From Rhodosalinus sp041365695 (lineage in GTDB: Bacteria; Pseudomonadota; Alphaproteobacteria; Rhodobacterales; Rhodobacteraceae), in contig NZ_JBGFSJ010000003.1 of the NCBI RefSeq assembly GCF_041365695.1, positions 372,001 through 436,000 of the forward strand: 64,000 bases of DNA, given 5' to 3'. Below, piece by piece: positions 42,582 through 51,017 of the stretch. Both the position numbers and the translations under genes were made by a program. Below the pieces are notes generated by a model, which saw only the letters and a program-made list of their open reading frames with translations, ran no database searches and had not been told where the DNA came from. Position 1 is the first letter of the stretch, and each line of letters starts with the position of its first letter.

Positions 42582-44345
42582 TCACTCCGCGGCTCTTGGT
42601 TCTTCGGTCAGGACCGGCAGCTGCATCTCGAACACTGCGCCGCCCGCCTCGGCGTTGCGCGCGGTCAGCCTGCCGCCGAGATCGGCGACGATGCCGGAGG
42701 AAATGGCAAGCCCCAGCCCGACGCCCTCGCCGGGCTGCTTCGTCGTGTAGAAGGGTTCGAAGAGCGCGTCGAGATCCTCGATGCCCGGCCCGTTGTCGCG
42801 CACGGTGAACACCGCGGTCTCGCCGCTGGCGAGAATGATGTCGATCTCGGGCGCCGCCTCCCCGCGGGTGGCGTCGATGGCGTTGCGCATGAGGTTGACC
42901 ATCACCTGCTCGATCCGCACCCGGTCCCCCATGACGATGACCGGCTGGCGCGGCAGGACCCGGTTGATGCGGATATTGCCCTGCCTCAAATGCGGCTCCA
43001 TCATCGACAGGACCGAGGCCAGCGCCTCGCCGAGATCGACCGGCGCGAGACCCTGGTCCCCCTTGCGGGCATAGGATTTCAGCTGCCGCGTGATCGCGCC
43101 CATCCGCTCGATCAGGTCGTCGATGCGGTGAAAGGCGGCCACCGCCTCGTCGGGCCGGTTGCGCCGCAGCAGAAGCCGCGCGCCGGCGAGATAGGTCTTC
43201 ATCGCGGCGAGCGGCTGGTTGAGCTCGTGGCTGACCGCGGCCGACATCTCCCCCAGCGCGGCGAGCTTGGAGGACTGCGCCAGCGTCTGCTCGGCCACGG
43301 CGAGGGTCTCCTGCACGCGCTCGCGCTCGGCGATTTCCCGCTGAAGCCGCTGGTTGAGCGCGCGAAGTTCCGCCGACTCACGCTGGAACAGCGCCATGCG
43401 GAGCGCCGTCTTGCGCGACAGGAAGTAGAAGCTCAGCGCCAGCAGGATCGCGAAGCCCATGATCTCCAGCGCGAGAACGGCGTTCACCCGCTCGCGCACC
43501 GACGCGTAGGTGGTGAAGCTGGCCATGCGCCAGCCGCGGAACGGCAGGCGTGTCTCGGTGCGCATCACCGCCTGCCCGCCCAGGTAGGCGTCGGCGGGCA
43601 GCGCGGTCCAGTCGGCCGTGGCCTGGATCGCGCGCTCGATCGCGCTGTCGGGGGGCTCGCGCTCGAGCGCCGCGTCCTCGGTCAGCCCGCGCCAGCGCGG
43701 CTCGGTCGACAGGATGATGCTGCCCTCGCTGTCGGTGACCAGAACCGCGTCCGAAATGCCGGCCCAGGCGCGCTCGAACTTGGCGAGATCGACCTCGACC
43801 ACGATCACGCCGAGCACGCCGCCCTGCCCCTCGACCCGGCGCGAGTACATAAACCGATAGCCGCCCGCCTCGCGCGGCAAGGTGGTGAAGACCGTGCCGG
43901 ACGCGCGCAGCGCTTCCACGAAATAGGGCTCAGAGCGATGCGTCGCGCCCAGCTGGTTGCGGTCCGTCGCTGCCACCGTCCGCCCGTCGCGGTCCAGCAG
44001 AGTGAGCGATGCCGCGCCGATCTCGTCGACGAAGCCGATGAGCCGCTGGGTGGACTGGCTGTAATCGCTCGAACTCAGCGCGTTGATGAGCGCGGGATCC
44101 CGCGCGAGAAGCTGCGGGACGATGGCGTTGCGCCGAAGCTCCGACAGAAGGTTGCCCGAGTAGAGCGCGAGCCGCAGTTCGGCACGGTTGCGCGTCGTCT
44201 CGGTGAACCGCTCGGTGAGCAGGTGGTTGGTCAGCCAGACGGTGATCGCCGCCAGGCCGAGCAGCAGAAGAAGCGCCAGGCGCACCTTCCACCCGATGGG
44301 CCCGGTCCGGCGACCGAGCGACGTCATGGGCACGAGCTTCGTCAT
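42582..44345 (-). CDS. DctB-type sensor histidine kinase
   Basis: This membrane sensor has 587 residues. TM1 lies near 22-42, a periplasmic double PAS-like (dCache) domain from about 45-290 (ERFTETTRNRAELRLALYSG, YFVEALRASGTVF, GYRFMYSRRVEG), and TM2 near 298-315. A coiled coil follows, then the HisKA site AVSHELNQPLAAMK and HATPase boxes NLMRNAIDA, DNGPGIE and GVGLGLAIS. This layout is that of DctB C4-dicarboxylate sensors; the ligand is inferred from architecture only. It is co-transcribed with the regulator downstream. Confidence 0.88.
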   Translation of the reverse strand: MTKLVPMTSLGRRTGPIGWKVRLALLLLLGLAAITVWLTNHLLTERFTETTRNRAELRLALYSGNLLSELRRNAIVPQLLARDPALINALSSSDYSQSTQRLIGFVDEIGAASLTLLDRDGRTVAATDRNQLGATHRSEPYFVEALRASGTVFTTLPREAGGYRFMYSRRVEGQGGVLGVIVVEVDLAKFERAWAGISDAVLVTDSEGSIILSTEPRWRGLTEDAALEREPPDSAIERAIQATADWTALPADAYLGGQAVMRTETRLPFRGWRMASFTTYASVRERVNAVLALEIMGFAILLALSFYFLSRKTALRMALFQRESAELRALNQRLQREIAERERVQETLAVAEQTLAQSSKLAALGEMSAAVSHELNQPLAAMKTYLAGARLLLRRNRPDEAVAAFHRIDDLIERMGAITRQLKSYARKGDQGLAPVDLGEALASVLSMMEPHLRQGNIRINRVLPRQPVIVMGDRVRIEQVMVNLMRNAIDATRGEAAPEIDIILASGETAVFTVRDNGPGIEDLDALFEPFYTTKQPGEGVGLGLAISSGIVADLGGRLTARNAEAGGAVFEMQLPVLTEEPRAAE

Positions 44346-44381
44346 GTGCCGAGATTACGGGGCGGGGCCCGGCCGCTCAAG

Positions 44382-45050
44382 TCAGGCCGCCGCGAGCGCG
44401 CCCACGAGCGACGCGAAGAGCGCCCGCCCGTCGGTGCCGCCATGGGCCGGGTCCACGGCGCGTTCGGGATGCGGCATCATGCCCATCACGCGGCGGTTCT
44501 CGGAAAGGATGCCCGCGATGCCGCGCGCGGAGCCGTTGGGGTCGTCGAGATAGGTGAAGGCGATGCGATCCTCCCCCGCAAGCCTGTCGAGCGTGGCCCC
44601 GTCGGCGGAGTAGTTGCCGTCGTGGTGGGCCACCGGCACGACGATCTCCTGCCCCTCGGCGTAGTCGCGGGTGAAATCGCTCTCGGTCGTGGCGACGCAA
44701 AGCCGCTCCGGCCGGCAGACGAACTTCAGGCCCGCGTTCCGCATGAGCGCGCCGGGCAGAAGCCCGGTCTCGGTCAGCACCTGGAAGCCGTTGCAGATGC
44801 CCAGCGCGTAGCCGCCCCGCCCCGCATGCTCGACCACGGCCCGGCAGATCGGCGCGTTGGCGGCGATGGCGCCGCAGCGCAGGTAATCGCCGAAGGAAAA
44901 GCCGCCGGGCAGCGCCACGAGGTCGATCCCCTGCGGCAGTTCGGTTTCCTTGTGCCAGACCATGCTCACCTGCGCACCGCCGGCGGCGAGCGCCACGGCG
45001 AGGTCGCGGTCGCAGTTGGATCCGGGAAAGACGATGACGGCGGCGCGCAT
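44382..45050 (-). CDS. purQ: phosphoribosylformylglycinamidine synthase glutaminase subunit
   Basis: This glutaminase subunit supplies ammonia for the FGAM step of purine synthesis, together with PurS and PurL. It has 222 residues: PGSNCDRDLA at the N-terminus, GGFSFGDYLRCGA, the nucleophile Cys in LGICNGFQVL, and the catalytic His/Glu in MMPHPERAVDP. It lies downstream of purS but is separated from it by an alcohol dehydrogenase gene. purL is not in the window. Confidence 0.95.
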   Translation of the reverse strand: MRAAVIVFPGSNCDRDLAVALAAGGAQVSMVWHKETELPQGIDLVALPGGFSFGDYLRCGAIAANAPICRAVVEHAGRGGYALGICNGFQVLTETGLLPGALMRNAGLKFVCRPERLCVATTESDFTRDYAEGQEIVVPVAHHDGNYSADGATLDRLAGEDRIAFTYLDDPNGSARGIAGILSENRRVMGMMPHPERAVDPAHGGTDGRALFASLVGALAAA

Positions 45051-45061
45051 GGCGTGGTTCC

Positions 45062-46105
45062 TCAGCTGGCGAAATCGGTGATGACCGCGACCCCCGGCGG
45101 CGCGGGCCGGTCGAAGGCGGCAAGTTCCTCAGTGACGGAGGACAGCGCGATGTGCCGCGTGACGAGTGCCGAAAGATCGACGCGCCCCGCCTCGACGAGG
45201 CTCAGAAGCGACGGGTAGCGCCACGCCGGCATCCCCCGTGTGCCGTAAATCGCAAGCTGCCCGGAATAGACCGCGTCCATCGGCAGCGTCATGGCGACGT
45301 TGGCGCCGGCGGGCATTCCGACCAGCACCATCCGCCCCATCTTGCCGAGGCTCTTCAAGGCGCTTGCCGTGGTTTCCTCGATCCCGAGCGCCTCGACGGC
45401 GAGATCCGCGCCGCCGCCCGTGATCTCGCGCACGGCGAGGGCCGCGTCCGTCTCGCGGGCGTCGACCACCGCCTCGGCGCCGAGGGCGCGGGCGAATTCC
45501 AGCTTCTCGGGGACCACGTCCACCACGATCACCCGCGCGCCGAGGGCGCGGCCCAGAAGCAGGGCCGAGATACCCACCCCGCCGCCGCCGAAGACGGCGA
45601 GCCATTCGCCGGGGCCGAGCGCGGCACGGCCTGTCAGCGCCTGCCAGGCGGTGGTGACCCGGCAGCCGAGCCCCGCGGCGAGATCGGGGGCCACGGCAGG
45701 CGGAAGCGCGGTGAGGTTGGCGTCGGCATGGGCCACGGCGACATATTCGGCGAAGGCGCCCGGCACGGTGAAGCCCGGCAGGACCTGGCGCGCACAGGTG
45801 GTCTGGCGGCCCGCCGCGCAGGCCGGGCAGGCGCCGCAGGCCAGGATGAAGGGCGCGATCGCGCGATCGCCCTCGCGCCAGCGGGTCACGCCGTCGCCCA
45901 CCGCGACGACCTCGCCGCAGTATTCGTGCCCGGGAATGTGGGGCAGCGCGACGTCCGGGTCGGCGCCCGTCCAGACATGCCAGTCGGATCGGCAGACGCC
46001 GCAGGCAAGCACGCGCAGCACCACGCCGCCCGGGGGCGGCGCCGGATCGGCCTCCGCGACGATGTCGAGAGGCGCGCGCCAGCCGGTGAGCCGCGCCGCC
46101 CGCAT
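45062..46105 (-). CDS. zinc-dependent alcohol dehydrogenase-like protein inserted between purS and purQ
   Basis: This medium-chain dehydrogenase has 347 residues. The catalytic zinc site is ACGVCRSDWH and PGHEYCGEVV, the structural zinc cysteines are CGACPACAAGRQTTC, and the nucleotide loop is FGGGGVGISALLL. Its start shares one base with the purS stop (TGATG), and purQ begins 11 bp after its end, so it is a genuine operon member. Its substrate is unknown; the Ser/Asp-free zinc pattern is that of ADH-type enzymes acting on alcohols or aldehydes. Confidence 0.88.
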   Translation of the reverse strand: MRAARLTGWRAPLDIVAEADPAPPPGGVVLRVLACGVCRSDWHVWTGADPDVALPHIPGHEYCGEVVAVGDGVTRWREGDRAIAPFILACGACPACAAGRQTTCARQVLPGFTVPGAFAEYVAVAHADANLTALPPAVAPDLAAGLGCRVTTAWQALTGRAALGPGEWLAVFGGGGVGISALLLGRALGARVIVVDVVPEKLEFARALGAEAVVDARETDAALAVREITGGGADLAVEALGIEETTASALKSLGKMGRMVLVGMPAGANVAMTLPMDAVYSGQLAIYGTRGMPAWRYPSLLSLVEAGRVDLSALVTRHIALSSVTEELAAFDRPAPPGVAVITDFAS

Positions 46106-46335
46106 CAGCCCATCTCGATGTCGTAGCGTTCGATCACGGTGTTGGCGAGCAGCGCCTCGCACATCCGCTCGACGGTCTCGCGGTCGGTGCCGGGCGCGAG
46201 ATCGAGTTCGATCACCTTGCCCTGGCGCACGCCCGTCACGCCCTCGAAGCCGAGGCTGCCCAGCGCATGGCGCACCGCCTCTCCCTGGGGGTCGAGCACG
46301 CCCTCCTTGAGCATGACATGCACCCGTGCCTTCAT
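46105..46335 (-). CDS. purS: phosphoribosylformylglycinamidine synthase subunit PurS
   Basis: This 76-residue small subunit bridges PurQ and PurL. The sequence is typical: KARVHVMLKEGVLDPQG at the start, then AVRHALGSLGFEGV and GKVIELDL, with a terminal NTVIERYDIE. The ATG at 46335 gives the family length; the longer frame to 46443 is Arg-rich leader. Confidence 0.93.
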   Translation of the reverse strand: MKARVHVMLKEGVLDPQGEAVRHALGSLGFEGVTGVRQGKVIELDLAPGTDRETVERMCEALLANTVIERYDIEMG

Positions 46336-46509
46336 CGCGTCTCTCCCGTCTCGTTCGCCCCGGGCCCGTCGCGCCCGTCGTGCCGCCGCCCCCGGTTCGC
46401 GCCGGACCCCGCCCCGGTGACGCTCACCGCGGCGACGCGGCACGCGCCGGATCTCTGCCGAAGCGGGTCCTTGCGGTGAAGAGGGCCGAACATGCGCGCC
46501 GGGCCGGGG

Positions 46510-47271
46510 TCAGTTGATGAGGTGCGGTTTCGTCATCTGCCCGCCCTGCCTGGGCATCACGCCCAGCCGCCGGGCGACTTCCGTGTAGGCGTCCGACAGG
46601 TTCCCCAGATCACGGCGGAACACGTCCTTGTCGAGCTTCTCGCCGCTTTCCATGTCCCACAGCCGGCAGCTGTCGGGGCTGATCTCGTCGGCCACGATGA
46701 GGCGCTGGTAATCGCCCTCGTAGACGCGCCCGATCTCGATCTTGAAGTCCACCAGCCGGATGCCGACCGCCATCATCACCCCCGACAGGAAATCGTTCAC
46801 CCGGAGCGCAAGCCGCACGATGTCGTCCATGTCCTGCTGCGAGGCCCATCCGAAGGCGTGGATGTGTTCCTCCGTCACCAGCGGGTCGCCCAGCTTGTCG
46901 TCCTTGTAGTAGTATTCGACGATGGGCTGTGGCAGCGGCGTGCCCTCCTCGATGCCAAGCCGCTTCGACATGGAGCCGGCGGCGAAGTTGCGCACCACCA
47001 CCTCGAGGGGAATGATCTCGCAGGCCCGCACGAGCTGCTCGCGCATGTTGAGCCGCCGGATGAAATGGGTCGGCACGCCGACGTTGTTCAGCCCTGTCAT
47101 GAAGAACTCGGACAAGCGGTTGTTGAGAACCCCCTTGCCCTCGATCACCTCGTGCTTCTCGGCGTTGAAGGCGGTCGCGTCGTCCTTGAAATACTGGACG
47201 AGCGTTCCGGGCTCGGGGCCTTCGTAGAGGATCTTCGCCTTGCCCTCGTAGATCTTCTTGCGGCGCGCCAT
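46510..47271 (-). CDS. purC: SAICAR synthetase
   Basis: This ATP-dependent enzyme joins CAIR and aspartate in purine synthesis. It has 253 residues: KKIYEGKAKILYEGPEPGTL, VLNNRLSEFF, the signature LEVVVRNFAAGSMSKRLG, LVDFKIEIGRV and DEISPDSCRLWD. The ATG at 47271 is used; the longer frame overlaps the divergent zeta-subunit gene. It lies upstream of purS on the same strand with a 174-bp gap that shows no gene. Confidence 0.95.
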   Translation of the reverse strand: MARRKKIYEGKAKILYEGPEPGTLVQYFKDDATAFNAEKHEVIEGKGVLNNRLSEFFMTGLNNVGVPTHFIRRLNMREQLVRACEIIPLEVVVRNFAAGSMSKRLGIEEGTPLPQPIVEYYYKDDKLGDPLVTEEHIHAFGWASQQDMDDIVRLALRVNDFLSGVMMAVGIRLVDFKIEIGRVYEGDYQRLIVADEISPDSCRLWDMESGEKLDKDVFRRDLGNLSDAYTEVARRLGVMPRQGGQMTKPHLIN

Positions 47272-47427
47272 GGGAATCCTTGCAGGTTGCGCCGAAAATG
47301 CGTTCCGGCGCCGATGCGCTCTCTTAGTGCATGGGGCCCCCGCCCGCAAGCCGCGCGACCCTTGCGGGCGAAGCCCCGGGCAGGCATATCTTGACCGAGC
47401 CCCGGACAGCCAAGGGAATCCCGAACC

Positions 47428-47742
47428 ATGACCACCTTCAACGATCGCGAACGCGCCTTCGAGAACAAGTTCGCTCACGACGCCGAAATGCAGTTCAAGG
47501 CCGAGGCGCGGCGCAACAAGCTGCTCGCCTACTGGGCCGCGGAGCTTCTGGGCAAGTCGCCCGAGGAGGCAGCGGACTACGCCAAGGAGGTCATCAAGGC
47601 CGACTTCGAGGAGGCGGGCCACGAGGACGTGGTCCGCAAGGTCGCCGGGGATCTCGGCGACAAGGCCACGCCCGAAGAGGTGCGCGCCAAGATGGCCGAG
47701 CTGCTCGCCGAGGCGAAGGCGCAGCTTCTCGAGGAACACTGA
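47428..47742 (+). CDS. F1-ATPase inhibitor zeta subunit (DUF1476)
   Basis: This 104-residue four-helix protein is of the alphaproteobacterial zeta type, which blocks the rotation of F1Fo-ATP synthase in the hydrolytic direction through its N-terminal segment. FNDRERAFENKFAHDAEMQF is the inhibitory N-terminus, and LLAYWAAELLGKS with DYAKEVIKADFEEAG is typical of the core. It is divergent from purC with a 156-bp intergenic region. Confidence 0.9.
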   Translation: MTTFNDRERAFENKFAHDAEMQFKAEARRNKLLAYWAAELLGKSPEEAADYAKEVIKADFEEAGHEDVVRKVAGDLGDKATPEEVRAKMAELLAEAKAQLLEEH

Positions 47743-47753
47743 CACCGCGCGCC

Positions 47754-47776
47754 CGGCTCATGCTTAACATGAGCCG
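47754..47776 (+). terminator. perfect 9-bp hairpin after the zeta-subunit gene
   Basis: CGGCTCATG (47754-47762) pairs with CATGAGCCG (47768-47776) over a 5-nt loop and is followed by TTTGCGTTT. It starts 11 bp after the stop and is the likely terminator of the zeta-subunit transcript. A second inverted repeat (GGCCCGGC with GCCGGGCC, about 47790-47822) follows at once and lies in the leader of the next gene. Confidence 0.6.
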
Positions 47777-47842
47777 TTTGCGTTTGCCCGGCCCGGCGCT
47801 TCCGTGACAGGAAGGCCGGGCCATTCGCACGGAACGATCCGC

Positions 47843-48859
47843 ATGACCGACGCTCTCTCCCGCCTGCTCGACGCGCGCCCGTGGCTGCTGGCCGACGGCG
47901 CGACCGGCACGACCCTTTTCAACATGGGGCTGCAATCCGGCGACGCGCCCGAGCTCTGGAACGTGGACCATCCCGACCGGATCCGCGCGCTCTACTCCGG
48001 CGCCGTCGAGGCGGGCAGCGATCTCTTCCTCACGAACTCCTTCGGCGGCAACGCCTCGCGGCTGAAGCTGCATTCCGCGCAGGACCGCGTGTTCGAGTTG
48101 AACAGGGCCGCCGCCGAGATCGGCCGCGAGATCGCCGACAAGGCCGGGCGGCCGGTCGTGGTGGCAGGCTCGGTCGGGCCCACGGGCGACATCATGGAGC
48201 CCGTCGGCACGCTCACCCACGCCGACGCGGTGGAGATGTTCCACGAGCAGGCCGAGGGGCTGAAGGCCGGCGGCGCGGACGTGCTCTGGCTGGAGACGAT
48301 CAGCGCGCCGGAGGAGTATCGCGCCGCCGCCGAGGCGTTCCAGAAGGCGGACATGCCCTGGTGCGGGACCATGAGCTTCGACACCGCGGGGCGTACGATG
48401 ATGGGCGTGACAGCGCCGGACATGGTCGCGCTGGTGGAGGGCCTGCCCAACCCGCCCATCGCCTTCGGGGCGAATTGCGGGACCGGTGCGGCGGACCTGA
48501 TGCGCACGGTGCTGGGCTTCATGGAGGCCGGCCCGAAACGGCCCGTGATCGCCAAGGGCAACGCCGGCATCCCGAAATACGTGGACGGCCACATCCACTA
48601 CGACGGCACCCCGGCGCTGATGGCCGATTACGCGGTGCTCGCACGCGACGCGGGCGCGCGGATCATCGGCGGCTGCTGCGGCACCATGCCCGAGCATCTG
48701 GAACGGATGCGCGAGGCGCTGGAGACGCGCCCGAAAGGCCCCGTGCCCACGCTCGAGCAGATCACCGCGGCGCTTGGCGACTTCTCGTCCGCGAGCGACG
48801 GCACCGGCGAGGACGAGCAGGGCGCGGCACCGCGCCGCCGTCGCCGCCGCCGGGGCTGA
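47843..48859 (+). CDS. bmt: homocysteine S-methyltransferase domain protein (betaine-homocysteine methyltransferase-like)
   Basis: This enzyme transfers a methyl group to homocysteine through a zinc-bound thiolate. It has 338 residues: LLADGATGTTLFNMGL at the start, LTNSFGGNASRLKLH, GSVGPTGDIMEPVG, the zinc Cys in GANCGTG (near 212) and the Cys pair in IIGGCCGTMPEH (near 277). The C-terminal end is a basic Arg run. It has no corrinoid or folate domain of its own. A corrinoid protein gene lies 1.3 kb downstream on the same strand, so it may work as the homocysteine part of a split methionine synthase rather than directly with betaine. Confidence 0.87.
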   Translation: MTDALSRLLDARPWLLADGATGTTLFNMGLQSGDAPELWNVDHPDRIRALYSGAVEAGSDLFLTNSFGGNASRLKLHSAQDRVFELNRAAAEIGREIADKAGRPVVVAGSVGPTGDIMEPVGTLTHADAVEMFHEQAEGLKAGGADVLWLETISAPEEYRAAAEAFQKADMPWCGTMSFDTAGRTMMGVTAPDMVALVEGLPNPPIAFGANCGTGAADLMRTVLGFMEAGPKRPVIAKGNAGIPKYVDGHIHYDGTPALMADYAVLARDAGARIIGGCCGTMPEHLERMREALETRPKGPVPTLEQITAALGDFSSASDGTGEDEQGAAPRRRRRRRG

Positions 48860-48901
48860 ATGGCCCCGAGGCGCATCGAGCCCGGCCCGCCCTCGGCCCT
48901 G

Positions 48902-49993
48902 TCAGAAGAGCGAGGGCTGCGCCGGATCGCCCGATCCGGGCGGCGGTGCGAAGAGATCGGTGCGCAACTCCGGCAGCGCCTCGGCCAGCCCCTCGCGCCG
49001 GCAGGCCAGCGCGAAGCGCTGCGCCACGAGCGCGGCGTAGGGCCCCTCGCCCCGCATGCGCCGGCCCCAGTCGGAGGCGTAGTCGCGCCCGCCATGCATC
49101 TCCCGCAGCCGCGCCATCACGCGCCCCGCGCGATCCGGGTAGTGCTCGGCCAGCCAGTCCCGCCAGAGCTCGGAAACCTCCCGGGGCAGGCGCAGCATGA
49201 CCCAGCTCGCCGCGACGGCGCCCGCCTGCCGCGCGGCCGCGAGGATCGACTCGAGCTCGGGGTCGGTGAGGCCGGGCACGACCGGCGAGACCATGACGCG
49301 CACCGGGACGCCCGCCTCGGACAGGCGCCGGATCATGGCGAGGCGCCGCGCCGGCGCGGGCGCGCGCGGCTCCATCCGGCGGGCGAGGCCCGCATCGAGC
49401 GTTGTGAGCGAAATGCCCACCCGCACCAGCCCCCGCGCCGCAAGGCGCGCGAGGATGTCGATGTCGCGCTCCACCACCGTGCCCCGCGTCACCACACCCA
49501 CCGGATGCGCGAAGCGGTCCAGAACCGCGAGGCAGGCGCGCGTGTGCCCGCGGTCGCGCTCGACGGGTTGGTAGGGGTCGGTCGCGGTGCCGAGGGCGAT
49601 CGTCGCGGGCCGGTAGGACGGGCGGGAGAGCTCACGCTCCAGCGCCGTGGCGATACCGGGCCGCGCCACGAGCCGCGTCTCGAAATCGAGCCCGGGCGAG
49701 AGGCCGAGATAGGCGTGGGTGGGCCGCGCGAAGCAGTAGACGCAGCCATGCTCGCAGCCGCGATAGGGGTTGAGCGAGCGGTCGAAGGGGATGTCGGGAG
49801 AGGCGTTGCGCGTGATCGCGCGCCGCGTCGCCTCTTCGGTCACGACCGTGCGCAGGACCGGCGTCTCCTCGGCGATGTCCCAGCCATCCTCCACCGCGAC
49901 CCGCGCATGGCGCTCGAAGCGGCCCGCGCGGCAGCTCGCGGCGCCGCGGCCGGGGCGGCGGGCAGGATCGATGAGAGGCACGTCGCGCTCCAT
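48902..49993 (-). CDS. PA0069-type radical SAM protein
   Basis: This 363-residue radical SAM protein has the iron-sulfur motif CEHGCVYC (CX3CX2C) preceded by PFDRSLNPYRG, the typical context of the PA0069/SplB-like group. GTATDPYQPVERD and GVVTRGTVVERDIDILARLA follow as in that family. Function is not established; related proteins are often annotated as DNA-repair-like. The ATG at 49993 is used. It lies on the minus strand between the methyltransferase and the corrinoid protein, so it is not part of their transcript. Confidence 0.85.
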   Translation of the reverse strand: MERDVPLIDPARRPGRGAASCRAGRFERHARVAVEDGWDIAEETPVLRTVVTEEATRRAITRNASPDIPFDRSLNPYRGCEHGCVYCFARPTHAYLGLSPGLDFETRLVARPGIATALERELSRPSYRPATIALGTATDPYQPVERDRGHTRACLAVLDRFAHPVGVVTRGTVVERDIDILARLAARGLVRVGISLTTLDAGLARRMEPRAPAPARRLAMIRRLSEAGVPVRVMVSPVVPGLTDPELESILAAARQAGAVAASWVMLRLPREVSELWRDWLAEHYPDRAGRVMARLREMHGGRDYASDWGRRMRGEGPYAALVAQRFALACRREGLAEALPELRTDLFAPPPGSGDPAQPSLF

Positions 49994-50187
49994 GGGGCGA
50001 GCGTAGAACACAAGAAGAACATTCGCAACGATGCGCGCGGGCGCGCCCGCGCCGCTCACAAAGCGCGGCCGCGTCGGTGCAGGCGCGGCGCATGTCGCAA
50101 TCCGCCAAGTGCGGCTGCGACGAATTGACCAAACAGCACGAAGCAATTCCGCCGCGCCAGACTGCGGCGGCGTCAGGGGAACGCGAC

Positions 50188-50895
50188 ATGGCCGAAGAAG
50201 AAGACGACATCATCCTGTCCGAACTCGACGACGAGGAACTCGTCCAGCAGATGCACGACGACCTCTACGACGGTCTCAAGGACGAGATCGAGGAAAGCGT
50301 GAACATCCTGCTCGAGCGTGGCTGGCAGCCCTATGGCATCCTGACCGAGGCGCTCGTGGCCGGCATGACCATCGTGGGCAAGGACTTCCGCGACGGCATC
50401 CTTTTCGTGCCCGAGGTGCTTCTGGCCGCGAACGCGATGAAGGGCGGCATGGCGATCCTCAAGCCGCTGCTGGCCGAGACCGGCGCGCCGCGCATGGGCA
50501 AGATGGTGATCGGCACCGTGAAGGGCGACATCCACGACATCGGCAAGAACCTCGTCTCCATGATGATGGAGGGAGCGGGCTTCGAGGTGGTGGATCTCGG
50601 GATCAACAACCCGGTGGAGAACTACCTCGAGGCGCTGGAGGCCGAACAGCCCGACATCCTCGGCATGTCGGCCCTGCTGACGACCACCATGCCCTACATG
50701 AAGGTCGTGATCGACACGATGGTCGAGAAGGGCATCCGGGACGACTACATCGTGCTCGTGGGCGGCGCGCCGCTGAACGAGGAATTCGGCCGCGCGATCG
50801 GGGCGGATGCCTATTGCCGCGACGCCGCCGTGGCGGTCGAGACGGCCAAGGACTTCGTCCTGCGCAAGCACAACCAGATGACCGCGGGCGCCTGA
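50188..50895 (+). CDS. corrinoid (B12-binding) methyl-carrier protein
   Basis: This 235-residue protein has a helical cap (VNILLERGWQPYGILTEALV, LFVPEVLLAANAMKGGMAIL) and a B12-binding Rossmann domain. The cofactor His is H116 in the D-x-H-x-x-G motif GDIHDIGKN (D114, G119), and MSALLTTTMPYMKVV and LVGGAPLNEEF are the further family blocks. Such proteins carry the methyl group between methyltransferases. In roseobacters a stand-alone corrinoid protein is one part of the split methionine synthase. The ATG at 50188 follows GGGGAACG; the longer frame to 50077 is unlikely. Confidence 0.9.
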   Translation: MAEEEDDIILSELDDEELVQQMHDDLYDGLKDEIEESVNILLERGWQPYGILTEALVAGMTIVGKDFRDGILFVPEVLLAANAMKGGMAILKPLLAETGAPRMGKMVIGTVKGDIHDIGKNLVSMMMEGAGFEVVDLGINNPVENYLEALEAEQPDILGMSALLTTTMPYMKVVIDTMVEKGIRDDYIVLVGGAPLNEEFGRAIGADAYCRDAAVAVETAKDFVLRKHNQMTAGA

Positions 50896-51017
50896 TACGC
50901 TCCTGTCTTTCGCTGCCGGCGCGCGCCACCCAAGGGGCGCGCCGGCCTTGGCCCGCGCGGCTTGGCGGGGCGGGGCGGCACCTTCCCGCGGGCCGGCAGG
51001 CAGACTAGGTTGGTCCC

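Noticed and set aside
47777..47842. SAM or SAM/SAH riboswitch before the homocysteine methyltransferase gene
   Set aside because: Only a simple inverted repeat and a CTTCC...GGAAG segment are visible; the conserved bases and pseudoknot of the known families could not be found by eye.
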